Below the pieces are notes generated by a model. That model was not told the origin of the DNA and searched no databases. It saw only the letters and a program-made list of their open reading frames with translations. Shown in pieces: positions 23,106-34,900 of a DNA stretch of 64,000 nt. Source of the DNA: Larix kaempferi (taxonomy: Eukaryota > Streptophyta > Pinopsida > Pinales > Pinaceae); the NCBI GenBank assembly GCA_027924585.1, contig BSBM01001138.1, forward strand, positions 7,364,001-7,428,000, read 5' to 3'. Positions within the stretch are counted from its first letter, which is position 1. The number at the start of each line of letters is the position of its first letter. The position numbers and the translations under genes are program-made.

Positions 23106-23399
23106 ATCCTTGAAATTCTCCTGATCCATATTTTATGAGCAGAATGAAATGAATACAGATTATTATCAGATGCTTAACACAAAATAACAGAGATACAGTA
23201 AAACTGGTTTTCTATTCAATAAGGAAATAAGCTAGAACTGTAAAATGCAGCGGAAAACAAGCTTGCTGGAATGGTGGCGACTTATCTTTGAGAAGAGATG
23301 TGATGGCTGCGCTCATTTCGCAAGAAGATGGTTACAATGAGGCTCTCAAGGCCTTTTACAATAAACAGGAATGTCAAAAACCCTAGACATCAAAAAACC

Positions 23400-23740
23400 T
23401 AACCCTAGGAGATGAAGCACCAAAAGTCATGTGGGCAAGTCATGTGGGCCCCGTTTGGGTAAGTTAGTACATCAACTTCCCGGGGTCGTAACTTTTGCAT
23501 ACGATCTCTGTTTGTGGCGCTTGGTAGCCCGTTGGAAAGGTCTATCCGAGATTTACAACTTTCAACTAGGGCCAAATATATGTCGAGGGCAACCATTTGG
23601 CACCCCAAATTTCCAAAAAAGGTCGTTTAGAGCCTCAAAATGGCCCCGGAAGTTCAGGACCCGAAAAACTGCTAAAAATAGTACAATACCAAAATTGCCA
23701 TAAAACTATTTTGAGCCAGTTGGAAAGGTGGGTGGCCACC
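23400..23740. repeat. GC-richer repeat-like block (cgtaacttttgcatacg)
   Basis: A block with 'cccggggtcgtaacttttgcatacg', 'ttggtagcccgttggaaagg' and 'aaaatggccccgg' resembles in wording the insertion inside the copia A LTR (4380-4580: 'gcataacttcctcatatg', 'ccattggaaaggtaag', 'ataggccccaaaagg'). Both may descend from the same retroelement family. No protein domain is visible. Confidence 0.35.
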
Positions 23741-23749
23741 AATATCAAC

Positions 23750-24500
23750 CTGGATCATCTCCCTAACTCTCCTCCATTTCTTTCGCATCGCTACCATTTA
23801 TCCATTTTATGCACTCCACTTGCCATTACCTCCTTGTCCTCCTAGATTCCTCTATCCCTCACATTCCACCCTCATTCTCTCACTGCTCCATCTTGCCTCT
23901 ACCCCAATCCACCTATGTTTCCACTCAAAACTCCAGTTGCAGCTCCATCTTCCCCATCCCTCCATCTACTCCTCATCATTTTTCCCATATGCTACGTCCA
24001 TCCACATCACTCCTTGTACACACCCCCATAGATCATTGCATTCCTGTGACATATCCTGCTCTTCTGCATATCCCAATCCACGCTACACTCTCCAGTCCAC
24101 CCTACATCCTCCCACGCCTCCCCTCCATCCTCCTCGACCCTCCCTTCCCTCAGCTCCACTTATCTCCACCCATATCCTTGTACGAATAATCCACATACTC
24201 CCTACTCTACACAATCCCATCCTCCCCCCCTCCACGTCCAATCACCCCCGTCCACCTTCTCCATGCCACCCTTCTCTACGCACCCCCTCCGACATTCACC
24301 CATCCTTTTCTATCCCTTCCTTTCCACGCCTTCCCTCCTGCTCCAAGCTGCCACTCCATCATTTCGCTACGCCCTTCCTCCCTCTACGCTCTCCTTATCT
24401 CCCCACTCTATCAATGCTCTCCACCCTCGATCGTATCTCCAATCTCCCACATCAGTCTCTCTTTCACCGTGGCCTCCTTTTGTCCACCAGTCATTTCACC
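23750..24500. repeat. C/T-rich, G-poor low-complexity tract
   Basis: For about 750 bp the + strand is C and T with A, and almost no G, built from words like 'ccctccatc' and 'cactcc' without a fixed period. Long overlapping frames (23809-24589) are open only because stop codons starting TAG/TGA need G. Their Pro/Ser/Leu/His composition has no domain. It is followed by 'gttagggttagaaaccctaat' and an AT-rich stretch to 24680. Confidence 0.55.
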
Positions 24501-24689
24501 ATTTCTCCGTTAGGGTTAGAAACCCTAATTTCATATATATTTTAAAAAACATATATATTAAAACAATTTTATTATTATTGTTATTATAGTTTTAATATTT
24601 GAAATTTGATATATATATATATATTATTAAAAAATATGATTTCTTTTAATATTTTTACAAGATGTAATCACTATGTTCTCGTCATTCAA

Positions 24690-26100
24690 CGAGATCATGT
24701 ATGGCCAAAAATGTATAAGAGATAAAAAAATATGAAGTCGAAGACATAAAAAGAAGCCAACTTGAAGAAATGGAAATATATGTAGAACTGAAAACAATGC
24801 TATTACAAATAAAAGAAGACATATCTAAGAGGAAAGAAGAAGAAGAAGAAGCAGTTACGGTCTCCAAAGTGCAAGTAAAGAAGAGTAGGAAACTGCTACT
24901 GCACCTACAACAGAAGAAGTGGTTACGACCCTTGAATTTTCAAGTAAAGAAGAGCAGGAAATTGCTACTACACCTACGATAGAAGAAGCAGTTACGACCC
25001 CTAAATTTTCAATTAAGAAAGAGTTAGAAACTGCTTCTATACCCATGATAGAAGAAGTACGAAAATCACATACATCAACAACTTACATTCCTCCGTACAT
25101 AAGGTCTGGGTCATCAAATGCAAGAAAGGATAAGAACCACCATTCAAAATACAAGACACAAAAAGAAATGCCTAGCCACAAACATACACATATGCCAAAC
25201 ATTTGTTGCAGTTTCATTCAAGGAACATAAATGAATCACATGAATGGTCCAATCTACAAAACTACAAAAATCAATAAAAATGGCTCATGAAACTCCAGAA
25301 CAAATTCAAATTGGAAACCATCCTCGAAACCCAAACCAAAGCCAAGGACATGATAAAGAAGATTATAACAAGGACAATGAGACATAATATGTAGTGGATG
25401 AGGATAAAGTCCAGAGTATGGAAGAACAAGATGAACTTGAAGAAAAATCAGTTGAGAATAACAATGACAAAGAGATAGGTACATTAGATATTGACAATCA
25501 TGATGTCAATATCAACTGTAAAGAAAATGGTGATCTCATAGATTGTAAAAATAAAGCACCAAATACTGATGAATATGAAATCGGTGTTAATGACAATTAT
25601 GAAAGAATTGAAGTTGTATAAGGATACAACAATGAAAATAAAAGCACTGAATATAATCCTAATCATGATAACATAGAAGAATAAATCCCAGAAGATTCTT
25701 CGACGCACAAAGAGATAGACATTCTACAGGTTGTTGCGACTCAATATGTTCAAGAATCTCGAGATCAACATGTTCCCAAGCAATAAATGGAGATAAGCTT
25801 GTCAGATAAGAGGACCATAACAAATGTAACTGCAGATCCAACCATGTTTGAAGATCCATTGATCAACACTAAAGAAGCTATATGTCAAATAGAAATCAGT
25901 GTCATGCTAAAGCATGCAAAAATATTGGACATTAACATGACAACGCAAGTTCTTCATGAAGACATCGGATTGGAAACTCAGAAGAATACCCCCTTTAGTA
26001 ATTATGTTTTTATCTACAAAATCATATGCATGAAGAGATTTGAATGGAAATGTGACCGACTGTTTAAAGAACTATTAAATTATGGTATTGTTATTTGAAA
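24690..26100 (+). pseudogene. Broken charged ORFs of unknown element
   Basis: Pieces of one decayed charged protein follow one another. Lys/Glu-rich helices (24770-24860) come first. Three tandem ~66-bp units encode variants of TTPTIEEAVTTPKFSIKKE (24855-25050), and then STTYIPPYIRSGS. After a gap there is a very acidic Asn/Asp-rich stretch (25394-25620), and finally KHAKILDINMTTQVLHED and IICMKRFEWKCDRLFKELL (25787-26098). Frameshifts and stops separate them. No gag, pol or transposase motif is recognised. The last part is repeated inverted at 26480-26625. The element may be the short-LTR one beginning near 22930. Confidence 0.35.
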
Positions 26101-26625
26101 TAAGTCATTAAAGAAGGTTTGTCTTTCATCAAGTTTGGAAGCCTCTTTGATGTTGCAGTTAATTAAGTGGAATACAAGATTCATGGATGAATCTTTTCAA
26201 GGCAAGATGACTTGTAATATACCAAAAAGTATATTACCATTATTATTTAAATTATTATTTATTAGGGTTAATATATAATTAGTTTAAATATTATAAGTCG
26301 CGATCACTTAATAAAAGATCGCGACTTATCATATTTAAACTAATTATAAATATCGTGACTTATCATATTTAAACTAATTATAAATATCATGACTTATCAT
26401 ATTTAAACTAATTATATATTAACCCTAATAAATAATAATTTAAATAATGATGGTAATACACTTTTTGGTATATTACAAATCATCCTTACAAGTCAAGTCA
26501 TCAAGTCACATTTCCATTCAAATCTCTTCATGCATATTATTTTGTAGATAAAAACATAATGACTAAAGGGGGTATTCTTTTGATTTTCCAATATGATATC
26601 TTCATGAAGAACTTGTGTCGTGCAT
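25940..26625. repeat. Large imperfect inverted repeat with hairpin core
   Basis: The left arm (25940-26300) pairs with the right arm (26380-26625). Landmarks are 'caagttcttcatgaagaca' against its reverse near 26605, 'agaataccccctttagtaatta' against 26560, and 'gtaatataccaaaaagtatatta' against 26455-26475. The left arm has ~150 bp (26061-26210) missing from the right arm. The core between them is the 34-bp repeat. The right arm abuts the LINE end. Confidence 0.7.
26285..26412. repeat. 34-bp tandem repeat (gacttatcatatttaaactaattataaatatc), 3 copies
   Basis: Three head-to-tail units start near 26323, 26357 and 26391. They are preceded by an inverted copy 'aagtcgcgatcacttaataaaagatcgcgactt', itself a perfect 9-bp-stem hairpin (AAGTCGCGA/TCGCGACTT). 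The same hairpin, with variants, occurs at 22944-22985. The block could extrude as a cruciform. Confidence 0.65.
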
Positions 26626-28448
26626 ATAGAATACCAGTTGGGATAAATGCGATGGATTCCCAATATAAAGGTAGTTCCTCAAGAACAGACTAAACCATTA
26701 CGAGTCTTCCTCCGTGCGACAACCATTTATTGCATCACAAGTTAAGCTTGCTTTCAATTATGGTGATCAACCATACCCACTGCCCAGTCTTTTCTCAGTA
26801 GTCATTTGGTTTAATGATAAAAATGATATATTTGAGTCCATTGTGAATATCAACCATTGAGAACTCAAATTGTGAAGGGATATAATCAAATGTTAACTTG
26901 TCCAAATTCATAACTGATATAATATATTTCTACACATTTATAATCATAGGTGTGGCTGCAGCGAAGAGGCAAAGAATCTCCTTTATCATCATTATATCCC
27001 GCCTAGATCCGTCTGTGATTAGGAGGATACCATCTACAAATAGTATATGTGTAATGAAAATCCTTTCTCCAATCTAAATTCCATTGAGTCTACCATTGGC
27101 TCAAGTATGAATAATGGATCCGCTGAGGCCCTCTATGATAAAAATGAAGAGGAGAGGTGCAAGAGGGAATCCTTGTCTTAGTCCTCTACCTAGTTTGAAA
27201 AAAGAAGATGTCGAACCATTAATAACGACTGTAAAAGAAACAAATTGGACACATGAAAGGATCCAATTCACCATATCTAAATCGAATCCCACTTGGAACA
27301 AAACCAAATGAACAAAGGTCCAATTGACCTAGTCATAGGCATTTGAGAGGTTCACTTTCAATATCGCACCAAGGATATGATTTAGTTTTCCTGAATGAAT
27401 GACTTCTTGGGAAATGCTAATAACATCATGTATTTGGTGACCTTCGAGGAATGCAAATTGTTTAGCAAAAACCACCTTGGAGATAATACCCATGATTTTG
27501 TTATATATGATCCTTGTAATTAACTTGTATATGCAGTTACATAAAGAAATGCGTATAAAATGATCCATCGACATTGATTTGTCTAGTTTGGGGATAAAGG
27601 TTATTGAAGTAGCATTTAATGCTACCAAGATTCTACCCTTAACCCTGGATTCTTCAATTATAGAAAGCAGATCATTCTGAAATAAGTCCATAAAACCGGA
27701 AAAGAATTCAATTGTGGATCCATCGGGACTTGGGCTTTTATCACTTTGCATATCCTTCACTACTTATTTTTATTCATCCATAGTTACTACTTCATTGACA
27801 ACCAAATTCTGATCATTACTAACCATTGATGGGTAATGGGAAATAATATTGAGCATGGAATCAATGGAAGTAGATTCCTCTTCCTTGAATAGATTGCTAA
27901 TGTGAGAGACATTGACTTGTTCTAGGTCATTGAATCCAGTGATCTGTCCACCCCCTTCTGTCTCCAATTTCCACAAAGTATTGGTATTAATTATGTGCCT
28001 GAAGTGATTGTGGAAGTAACTGGTATTATAATCAACACACTTGAGCCAGATGGATATACTCTTCAGCCGCATAAATTTATCCTCTTCATCTAGTAAATAT
28101 CTCCTTCTTTCTTCTATAGCCCCGATATCTCTTTTCTGTTCAATAGAAATAAAGCTATCTGGGAATGTTGAGTGAAAGAAGGATAGTCGTTCTTCAATAT
28201 CTCTTAGTTCCAGGTCTTGCAATCTTCTTCTCTCAACCACCCAAGTAGTACTTAAAGACTTGATCAATTTTAAATTGTTAAGGAACTGTACTATGGAAGA
28301 ACAAGTATTACCTGGATCGAATGGCCACCAAACTTATTTAACTTTCATAGTGTAATATTCAATATCTAACCATGAGGCATTGAATTTAAATGGGCTCGGT
28401 GGCTTGATAAGATAACCTTCTAATTCCATAAAAATGGGGAATTGGTCG
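26625..28448 (-). pseudogene. L1-like LINE: endonuclease C-terminus and reverse transcriptase
   Basis: This is a non-LTR retrotransposon ORF2 remnant. Reading leftwards: SDQFPIF (end of the endonuclease, near 28440), a linker with helices (28267-27770), DKSPSPDGSTIEFF (RT block 1-2), ITFIPKLDKS, ISLCNCIYKLITRII, FLEGHQIHDVI and LKVNLSNAYD (27760-27329), GRGLRQGFPLAPLLFI near 27150, HILFVDGILLITD near 27040 and CNKWLS-GGRLV in the thumb near 26700. The catalytic Asp-Asp pair has become Asp-Gly. Stops and frameshifts are common. The 3' end is lost at the inverted repeat. The 5' end is continued at 51751-52090 beyond the copia B insertion. Confidence 0.85.
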
Positions 28449-28453
28449 GAATC
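28449..28453. other. Target-site duplication GAATC, left of copia B
   Basis: GAATC here and at 51746-51750 flank copia B exactly at its TG...CA ends. Removing copia B plus one copy restores a continuous LINE frame reading GGDSDQFPIF. Confidence 0.9.
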
Positions 28454-29126
28454 TGTGAAATAAGATCACAGGTTGATCATAGTATTTAATAACACTTCTC
28501 ATACAAATTGATAGTCTAGAATTGTCAAGAATACTCAAAATCAGACTCAAAATTATGCATAATATTAAACTTTATCAGCATAAATGTACATCATCCAACC
28601 ATGTACCATCAAGTGGCTGCAAATATATAGAATTACATTAGAAAATTGAAATGCTTTGGATGCACTCAAATAGCTCACGAAAACTAGGCTTATTAAACTA
28701 GCTAAAACCCCCCAAGGTAGAAACATCCATATCCAACTCAACCATAAAGATCATGAATTGTTCAAAATTATTATGGAAGGTGATGTAGGATGAAATTAGA
28801 AAAATATGGTAGCTTTTGGAGTGAAAAAGAGGAAAGGTGTGTTGGCCACAAAAACAAGCAGTTGCCAAAACCTCTAGAGTGCCTAGCTTTTATCGTATCT
28901 ACTGAAAAGCAGAAAAAGCAGTGCAAAATAAGGAAATGCACCTTTGACACTTAAAACAGCCAGAAAAGCATCCAAGATTCTCATGAATTCACTCATGTGG
29001 ATAAGGATAGCAAGTGGTGGACCAAGGAAGTCAACACGTGGCCATAAACATAGTAAAACTACCTAGGAAAGTAATAAAAAGATAAAATTATATCCTAAGT
29101 ATTAAGTTGGTTTTAATGCTCTAACA
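28454..29126 (-). mobile_element. 3' LTR of copia B (673 bp)
   Basis: The + strand reads TGTGAAATAAG at the left and GCTCTAACA at the right, giving TG...CA on the minus strand. It is preceded on that strand by the polypurine run AAGGGGGGG (29127-29140). It aligns over its full length with 51075-51745 but with frequent substitutions and small indels, so copia B is clearly older than the gypsy nested in it. Confidence 0.9.
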
Positions 29127-29399
29127 CCCCCCCTTAAGAATGATTGTATGTGACAAAAAATATCAGAAATATTAGGTCCCAACAACAAAGGCTTGGTCAC
29201 CCTTTACATATCGTTGTCCAAAAAACAAGGAAAGAAGGAAAATCTCATGGGACAAAACTCTCCCTCAAAATGGACAAGAACAAAACTTCAAACCTGATAT
29301 TCAAGCAGCCTTCACTTCATGTTAAGACACTCCAAGCAAAAAATTAATATGGTTGAAATTCTTATCTGTGAAGGATTTAGTGAAAATGTCAGCAGTTTG

Positions 29400-29993
29400 C
29401 TCAGCAGTGGGGCAATACTCCAACACAATCAATCTCTCATGCACTAGACTCCGGATGTAATGCATGTGCACTTAAATATGCTTGGTTCTTTGTCTGAGTA
29501 CTAGATATGAGGATATCCTTATGTCACTCTCATTATCAACCCAAATAATAGTGGGAGTGCTAAAGTCAATCTCGAACTCATCAAGAATTCCTTGCAGACA
29601 GATGCACCAAGTATCTGCATTCACTGCTCCCTGGTACTATGCCTCGGTTGAAGAGAGTGAAATTGCACTTCGATTTTTACTACACCATCATATAGGACCT
29701 CCTCCAATAATGAATACAAAAGTGGGAGTAGACTTCCGGTCAATGCTATCTCCATCCCAATATGAGTAAGAAAATGCAACTAGATCCAAAGAGGAATTGG
29801 CAGCATAGTGGATCCCATGTGTCTTGGTTCCCAGCACAAAGTGCAAGATCCCTTTTCCTTCCATCCAATGGAGCTCATGTGGATGATCCATATACCTTGA
29901 AACATGACTTACTGCATATGCCAAATCTGGTTGAGAGTGATTCAAGTACAACATGCTTCCAACTAGTTGCTTGTAGAGAGTGTTGTTCATCAA
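29400..29993 (-). pseudogene. Copia B RNase H region, decayed
   Basis: The minus frame from 29993 contains YKQLVGSMLYLNHSQPDLAY and the block before RNase H, then SYSYWDGDSIDRKSTPTFVF, where intact elements have DSDWAG..DDRKSTSG. The second half of the domain (29690-29400) continues in shifted frames. The catalytic acidic positions are partly lost. About 270 bp (29127-29400) of non-coding sequence separate it from the 3' LTR. Confidence 0.75.
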
Positions 29994-30229
29994 GGGTGTA
30001 GAATCCCCTTCTTCTAGCCTGAATCTTGAAAGGAAAGGAGTCTTTGCAACCTTACATTATTCCATATTGAACCTTTTTAGTATATCATAATCATATTTAT
30101 ATTGACTTACATTGATTCCTAAGGGTGACTAAGTGATTTTAAGTCCCCAAAACTGCCTGAGAACCCCCAAGTCTATCATGGAGAAAGCTTGATGCAAAGT
30201 TGTATTCAGTGATGAAACTTCATCAGTGG

Positions 30230-31071
30230 CACTTACTGTGATTAGAAAATAATCATCATATAGTAAATATAATCAGAATATTACCATTTTTGTTCTTAAT
30301 ATACACATTCGGATCATATTTGAACTGGTGAAAATCTTGTGTCAGGAGGAAATGGTCCATTTTTGGATACCAAGCTCTGGGAGCTTGCTTGAGTCCATAT
30401 AGTGATTTCCTTAACCTGAACACAAGTGATGGATTTGAAACATACCCTTCAAGTTTCTGCATATATATCTCCTCCTTGAGATCACCATGAACAAAAGCAG
30501 ACTTCACATCCATGTGGTGAACTACCCAACACTTTGTCACTGCAACTGACAAAACTAGTCGAACAAAATCCATTTTTTCCACTAGGAAAATGTATCATTA
30601 TAGTCCAGAAATTGGACTTGAAAATACCTTGGAAACCAACATTTCTTTGTGCTTGATTGCATAAGAATCAACAACCATCTTATTCTTGTAGATCCATTTG
30701 CATTTTACTATCTTTCTGCCTGGTGGAAGCTTGAATAGCTCCCAAGTTCCATTCTTCTGCAAGGAATATAACTCCTCATCCATAGAAGATATCCATATTG
30801 TATATTTTGATGCTTTTTCATATATTTGAGGATCTAATTCAATCATGAGAAAAAATTTCTCAACAATATTTGGATTCCTCACTGAAAGTGCATTCTCATA
30901 TTGTGACCTTGTGTTCCTAGGATCCCAATGATTCCCAACAAGTTCACTAGCAGCTTCTATGGTTTTTGATGCCCACTTTGGCTTTGTTGGTGAGATTGGG
31001 TTTGAAATAATATAATAAACATCATCATCTGAATATGAATTTGAATATTCATCATCAGAATCCTCATTCAA
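30230..31071 (-). pseudogene. Copia B reverse transcriptase, decayed
   Basis: From 31071 leftwards: an acidic linker with SDDEYSNSYSDDD, WISSMDEELYSLQKNGTWEL and KCKWIYKNKM; then [36 protein letters not shown] and a tail NGNILIIFTI. The catalytic box follows at about 30265 as L-Y-D-D, with the usual residue between Tyr and Asp missing and a frame change just before it. The stretch between the two large frames (30582-30598) has lost the fingers motif. The element is inactive. Confidence 0.85.
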
Positions 31072-31099
31072 CTCTTCATTTTCTTCTTTCGGTGGTGGT

Positions 31100-31953
31100 T
31101 GAGAAGACTTTCCAATATCAACTCCTTGTAGGGTCTCTTCCTCAAACTGAACACTTCTTTATATGAATGCTTTGTGGGTGAGATCAAGAATTTTGTACCC
31201 TTTTGAGTCTTATGAGTATCCAACAAAAAAACATGGCCTACTCTGTGGCTCTAAGGCCCTTCTCTTCTCGGATGGCACTCTAGTCCAAGCCTTGACACCA
31301 AAAATCCTTAAATATGTAATATCAGGCTTCTTACCACACCAAGATTCATGAGGGGTAACTTGTTTAAATGATTTATGTGGGAATTTTTTTTATATGTGGG
31401 ATGCATAGTTGATTGCTTTAGCACGCAAATTTGGTGGTAAATACCTTGCTTCCAACATACAAGTTTCCATCTCCTTAAGAGATCGATTCTTCCTCTCAAC
31501 AACTCCATTTTGTTGAGGAGTGTATGGCACAGTGTGCTGCATGTGGATGCCAATCACTGTGCAGAGCTACTGAAAATCAGATTTGATGTACTCTCCCCCA
31601 TTATCAGATTTGATTTCCTTTATTTTCCTTCCATATTGGTTCTCAACCAAGGTTTTAAAAACCTTGAAATGGAAAAAAACTTCAGACTTAAACTACAGAA
31701 AATAGACCCAACAATACCTAGTATGAACATCAATGAAAGTTAATAGGTATCTGGATGTGTTCAGTGACATGTGAGGGAAAGGACCAACAATATCACTATG
31801 GATCAGCTCCAAAGGTTCATAGGTTCTATCAGGCCTTGAGCTCTCAAACTTTCTCTTTGGGTGTTTTCCTAGAACACAACCCTGGTAGACTTCCTTTGTG
31901 AAAGCGATGTTTGGAAACCCTACAACCATGTTTTTATAATGAATTTCATGAAG
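31100..31953 (-). pseudogene. Copia B integrase, C-terminal part, decayed
   Basis: This joins viral-like DNA to the genome in intact elements. From 31929: CVLGKHPKRKF (end of the zinc region), LIHSDIVGPFP with the first catalytic Asp, FIDVHTRYCWVYF; then in shifted frames NGVVERKNRS and EMETCMLEARYLPPN near 31510-31450, and FGVKAW near 31300, ending in the linker to RT. Several frameshifts are present. The N-terminal zinc region lies at 49455-49581, beyond the gypsy inserted at codons for the zinc domain. Confidence 0.8.
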
Positions 31954-31958
31954 GTATC
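31954..31958. other. Target-site duplication GTATC, left of gypsy
   Basis: GTATC at 31954-31958 and 49450-49454 flank the gypsy element exactly at TGTCACATACC and TTTGACA. It is the 5-bp duplication expected for Ty3/gypsy integrase. Confidence 0.95.
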
Positions 31959-34900
31959 TGTCACATACCCCAATTTTGCAAAAAATAATAATAATAATAA
32001 TGTAATTATTTTATTATATTCCTGAGACATTATGTTAAATTTAATGCTAAGTAGGAATTGATGACTCAGCAGAGTCCCCAGAAATGGAATGTAATTCTGA
32101 ATATTTTATTATTAATAAATAAATTATGGAGACAACAGCATGGGAGAGCTGTTAAAAGAGGTTACTGGTCTAACTGGTGGAGGGAACTAGGTGGAAAGGC
32201 AAAAGACAAGTGGCAGCATCCTCAAACACTTCCTAAGTTGCAGGTGGCAACTTCCCTATATTTTGGGGTCATGATTCCCCAAGAAAGTGGAATCTGAGCA
32301 GGTGGCTCATTAATGACAGTTAACCCAACTAAGACCTAGGCAATCTTTTAAATAGTACTCAATGAACTGAGCTGGGGGTTCAGCATTGTTCTGGAGGGAG
32401 AATACATTCAGGTGAATGATATTCAGGAGTCCCATTGAGGAAGAGGGAAAATACAGTAAGGGAGTGTTTGATATAGGATGCTGCAGTAACTTGGTTCCAG
32501 TTTAGCTGTTTGGCTGAGTGAATTGTTTTGCTGCACCTAGTTCCAGCCAGGGAGACCAGAGCAAGCTCGGGGGTCCTGAGAAGTGCTGTCTGGGCACTCT
32601 CCAGGAGTTGGTAGGGAGGAATAGCCTCCCATTGCTGTTGTTACCCATAAATCAGGACAGGTTCTGCTACTTACTTCTATATGTTCATTAAGGATGAAAT
32701 AATGCATGTTATGTTTACTGTTAATATGTTTAAGCGATAATTAAACTGTTAGTAGATTGAATATCTCGGAATATAAGTAGTAATATTTTTAGAAGTCACT
32801 GTGATTTTTTGAATGGTTAGTATGAGTTAATATCTTTGTTTTTACTATTATTAATGCATTTATAGTTTATACAGAAAACCATTCATACTTATACATTAGT
32901 TTATAAGCTGTAATCATAACCTAGTTTAATTATAATTCATACAGAAACACCATCCATATTTTATGCAATAGTTTATATGCTATAAGCATAACCTAGCTAT
33001 TATTATCTGTTAAACATAAACCCTAGCAGGAAGTAACATGAAGAATCGTTCATTGTAGATATTATAGTTAAGATTTTAAAACAAATATATAAAAAAAAAG
33101 AACCCTGCTGCTGAGCTTAACATTGTCTTATCAAAATTTACAGGTTTTTGTTTATCAACCAAACTTTAATCATAGAACTTAGTTACGATTTTTATAACCA
33201 AAGCAACAACAGAACATAAGTTTAATTTATCTATCGAGTCCCTTTATAAAATCTTTCTTTTGTTTTTCCCTATCTACCAACAGTGAAAACACTATAACTA
33301 CAGAACCATAATATAACTAATTTCATTACTGTGCTTTCGGATTAGAACCTGGTATGCAAGAAGTTACAGGCATGTAAACATTGAAGAGTTTTACAACGAC
33401 TTAACCATGGCCGTAGCTCACTTCCACTACTTAATAGAATGTTAAACATAGAATCTATCCAAGTATGCTTTACAACAACCGACAGAGCAAGAATACCATT
33501 TCTTACATTATGATAATCTAACCTGGGTACGAACCCCAACTTGACAGAGTTTATTTCCAAAACAACCAAACAAGTAACTAAACCAGAATACGAAGGTGTG
33601 TTCACTCGAACCAAATTATCCCAAGTTTTTAAATAATAAAGAGGTTCCAGTAGAGGCAAATACGGTATTTAAATCCTCGACAAAACTAAAACATACAGCA
33701 CAGTTGTCTTCGCTCATCGTCGAGCTCTCTTATCATTACATTACGTTTCATTTGTTCCACATTTATCAACAGAAGAAAACCATAACTATAAATTCAACTG
33801 TTTAAAAACAAATCATCACTGTAGTTTTTAAATTTATTTCCATCCTCTCTGACAGTACATACAACAGAAATAGTAAGGGTAATTACAATGATTCCCTATG
33901 GCCGTAGCCCTATTTTTTTTATTTACATAGAAACAGTAGATAAACGTAGAAATCTTATAACGCATTCCATTTCCAACTCATTTGCACAGTCCAGAACAAA
34001 GACAGAACAAGCATTATACAAGCCTGTGTACAGGCAGAACGATATTAAGATATATTTCGAAAACCCTGGAAGTTATCCCAACCTTTAAAAAAAAAAAGGG
34101 TTTGTAACAAAACTTAAAACCAGAGGTCGTAACCTCCCTCATAGAACAAACTTTGTAACAAAACTTAAACACAGAGGTCGTAACCTCCCTCTTAGAATAG
34201 GCTTACAAGCCTCTGTTCACTTTTGAAAAAAAAAAAAACTTTCATCACAACTATCCGGTATCAAACAACCAAAGTGCCGAAAGGAGTTCCAATAGCCACG
34301 ACAACGATTGAAGCCATGCTTCCAAAACCAAAACACTACAGTGCAAACAACCCACAAGGAGGAAATCCATGGTAAAAGACCAGGCTTACCCGGTTATGCA
34401 ACCCACGGCCGTAGCATGAAGTCACCCATTGTGAATGGAGTTTGAGCCTGCAAAAAACAATAACCTCATTAACAACCAAATCCTTTATATTTAATGACGA
34501 GTCTTAAAATAACTTATCGTATTAAGAACTCAAGGATGAAACCCTTAGCTTACCAAGTTTTTAAATGAAGTCATGCTCAGTAAGTAGGCTGATAGCCGTG
34601 AGCAGCTGTGGGGTGAACCCTCTTGTTTCCACCGGTGCGAACCAGCTGACTTATAACAAGGAGCATGTACCACCGTGGAAGCTTCAAACAGGATCAAGCC
34701 AAAAACTTAAGGCCACGCAGTGACATGGTTCTACATTAAGCAAACAAAAATACAAACCCTAAAATATTGACTAGTTACAGCTGCTGAACAATGAACGCGA
34801 ATGACTCTCAGACTAAGCAAGGGACATTACGAAGGATGAGGCAACATGTAAGCTGTGAAACACTGCAATAATGGCAACCAGGCCCGTAAGTGAACCCAAG

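Noticed and set aside
24515-24540. Telomere-type repeat (ttaggg/ccctaa)
   Set aside because: Only one or two TTAGGG/CCCTAA words in opposite orientations; plant telomere repeat is TTTAGGG in long runs.
23809-24589. 241-codon Pro/Ser-rich ORF and overlapping frames
   Set aside because: Open because the tract lacks G; several frames are open together and no domain is visible.
32058-32297. 79-codon ORF identical in both gypsy LTRs (also 41448-41687)
   Set aside because: Identity follows from LTR duplication. There is no domain and the frame is short.
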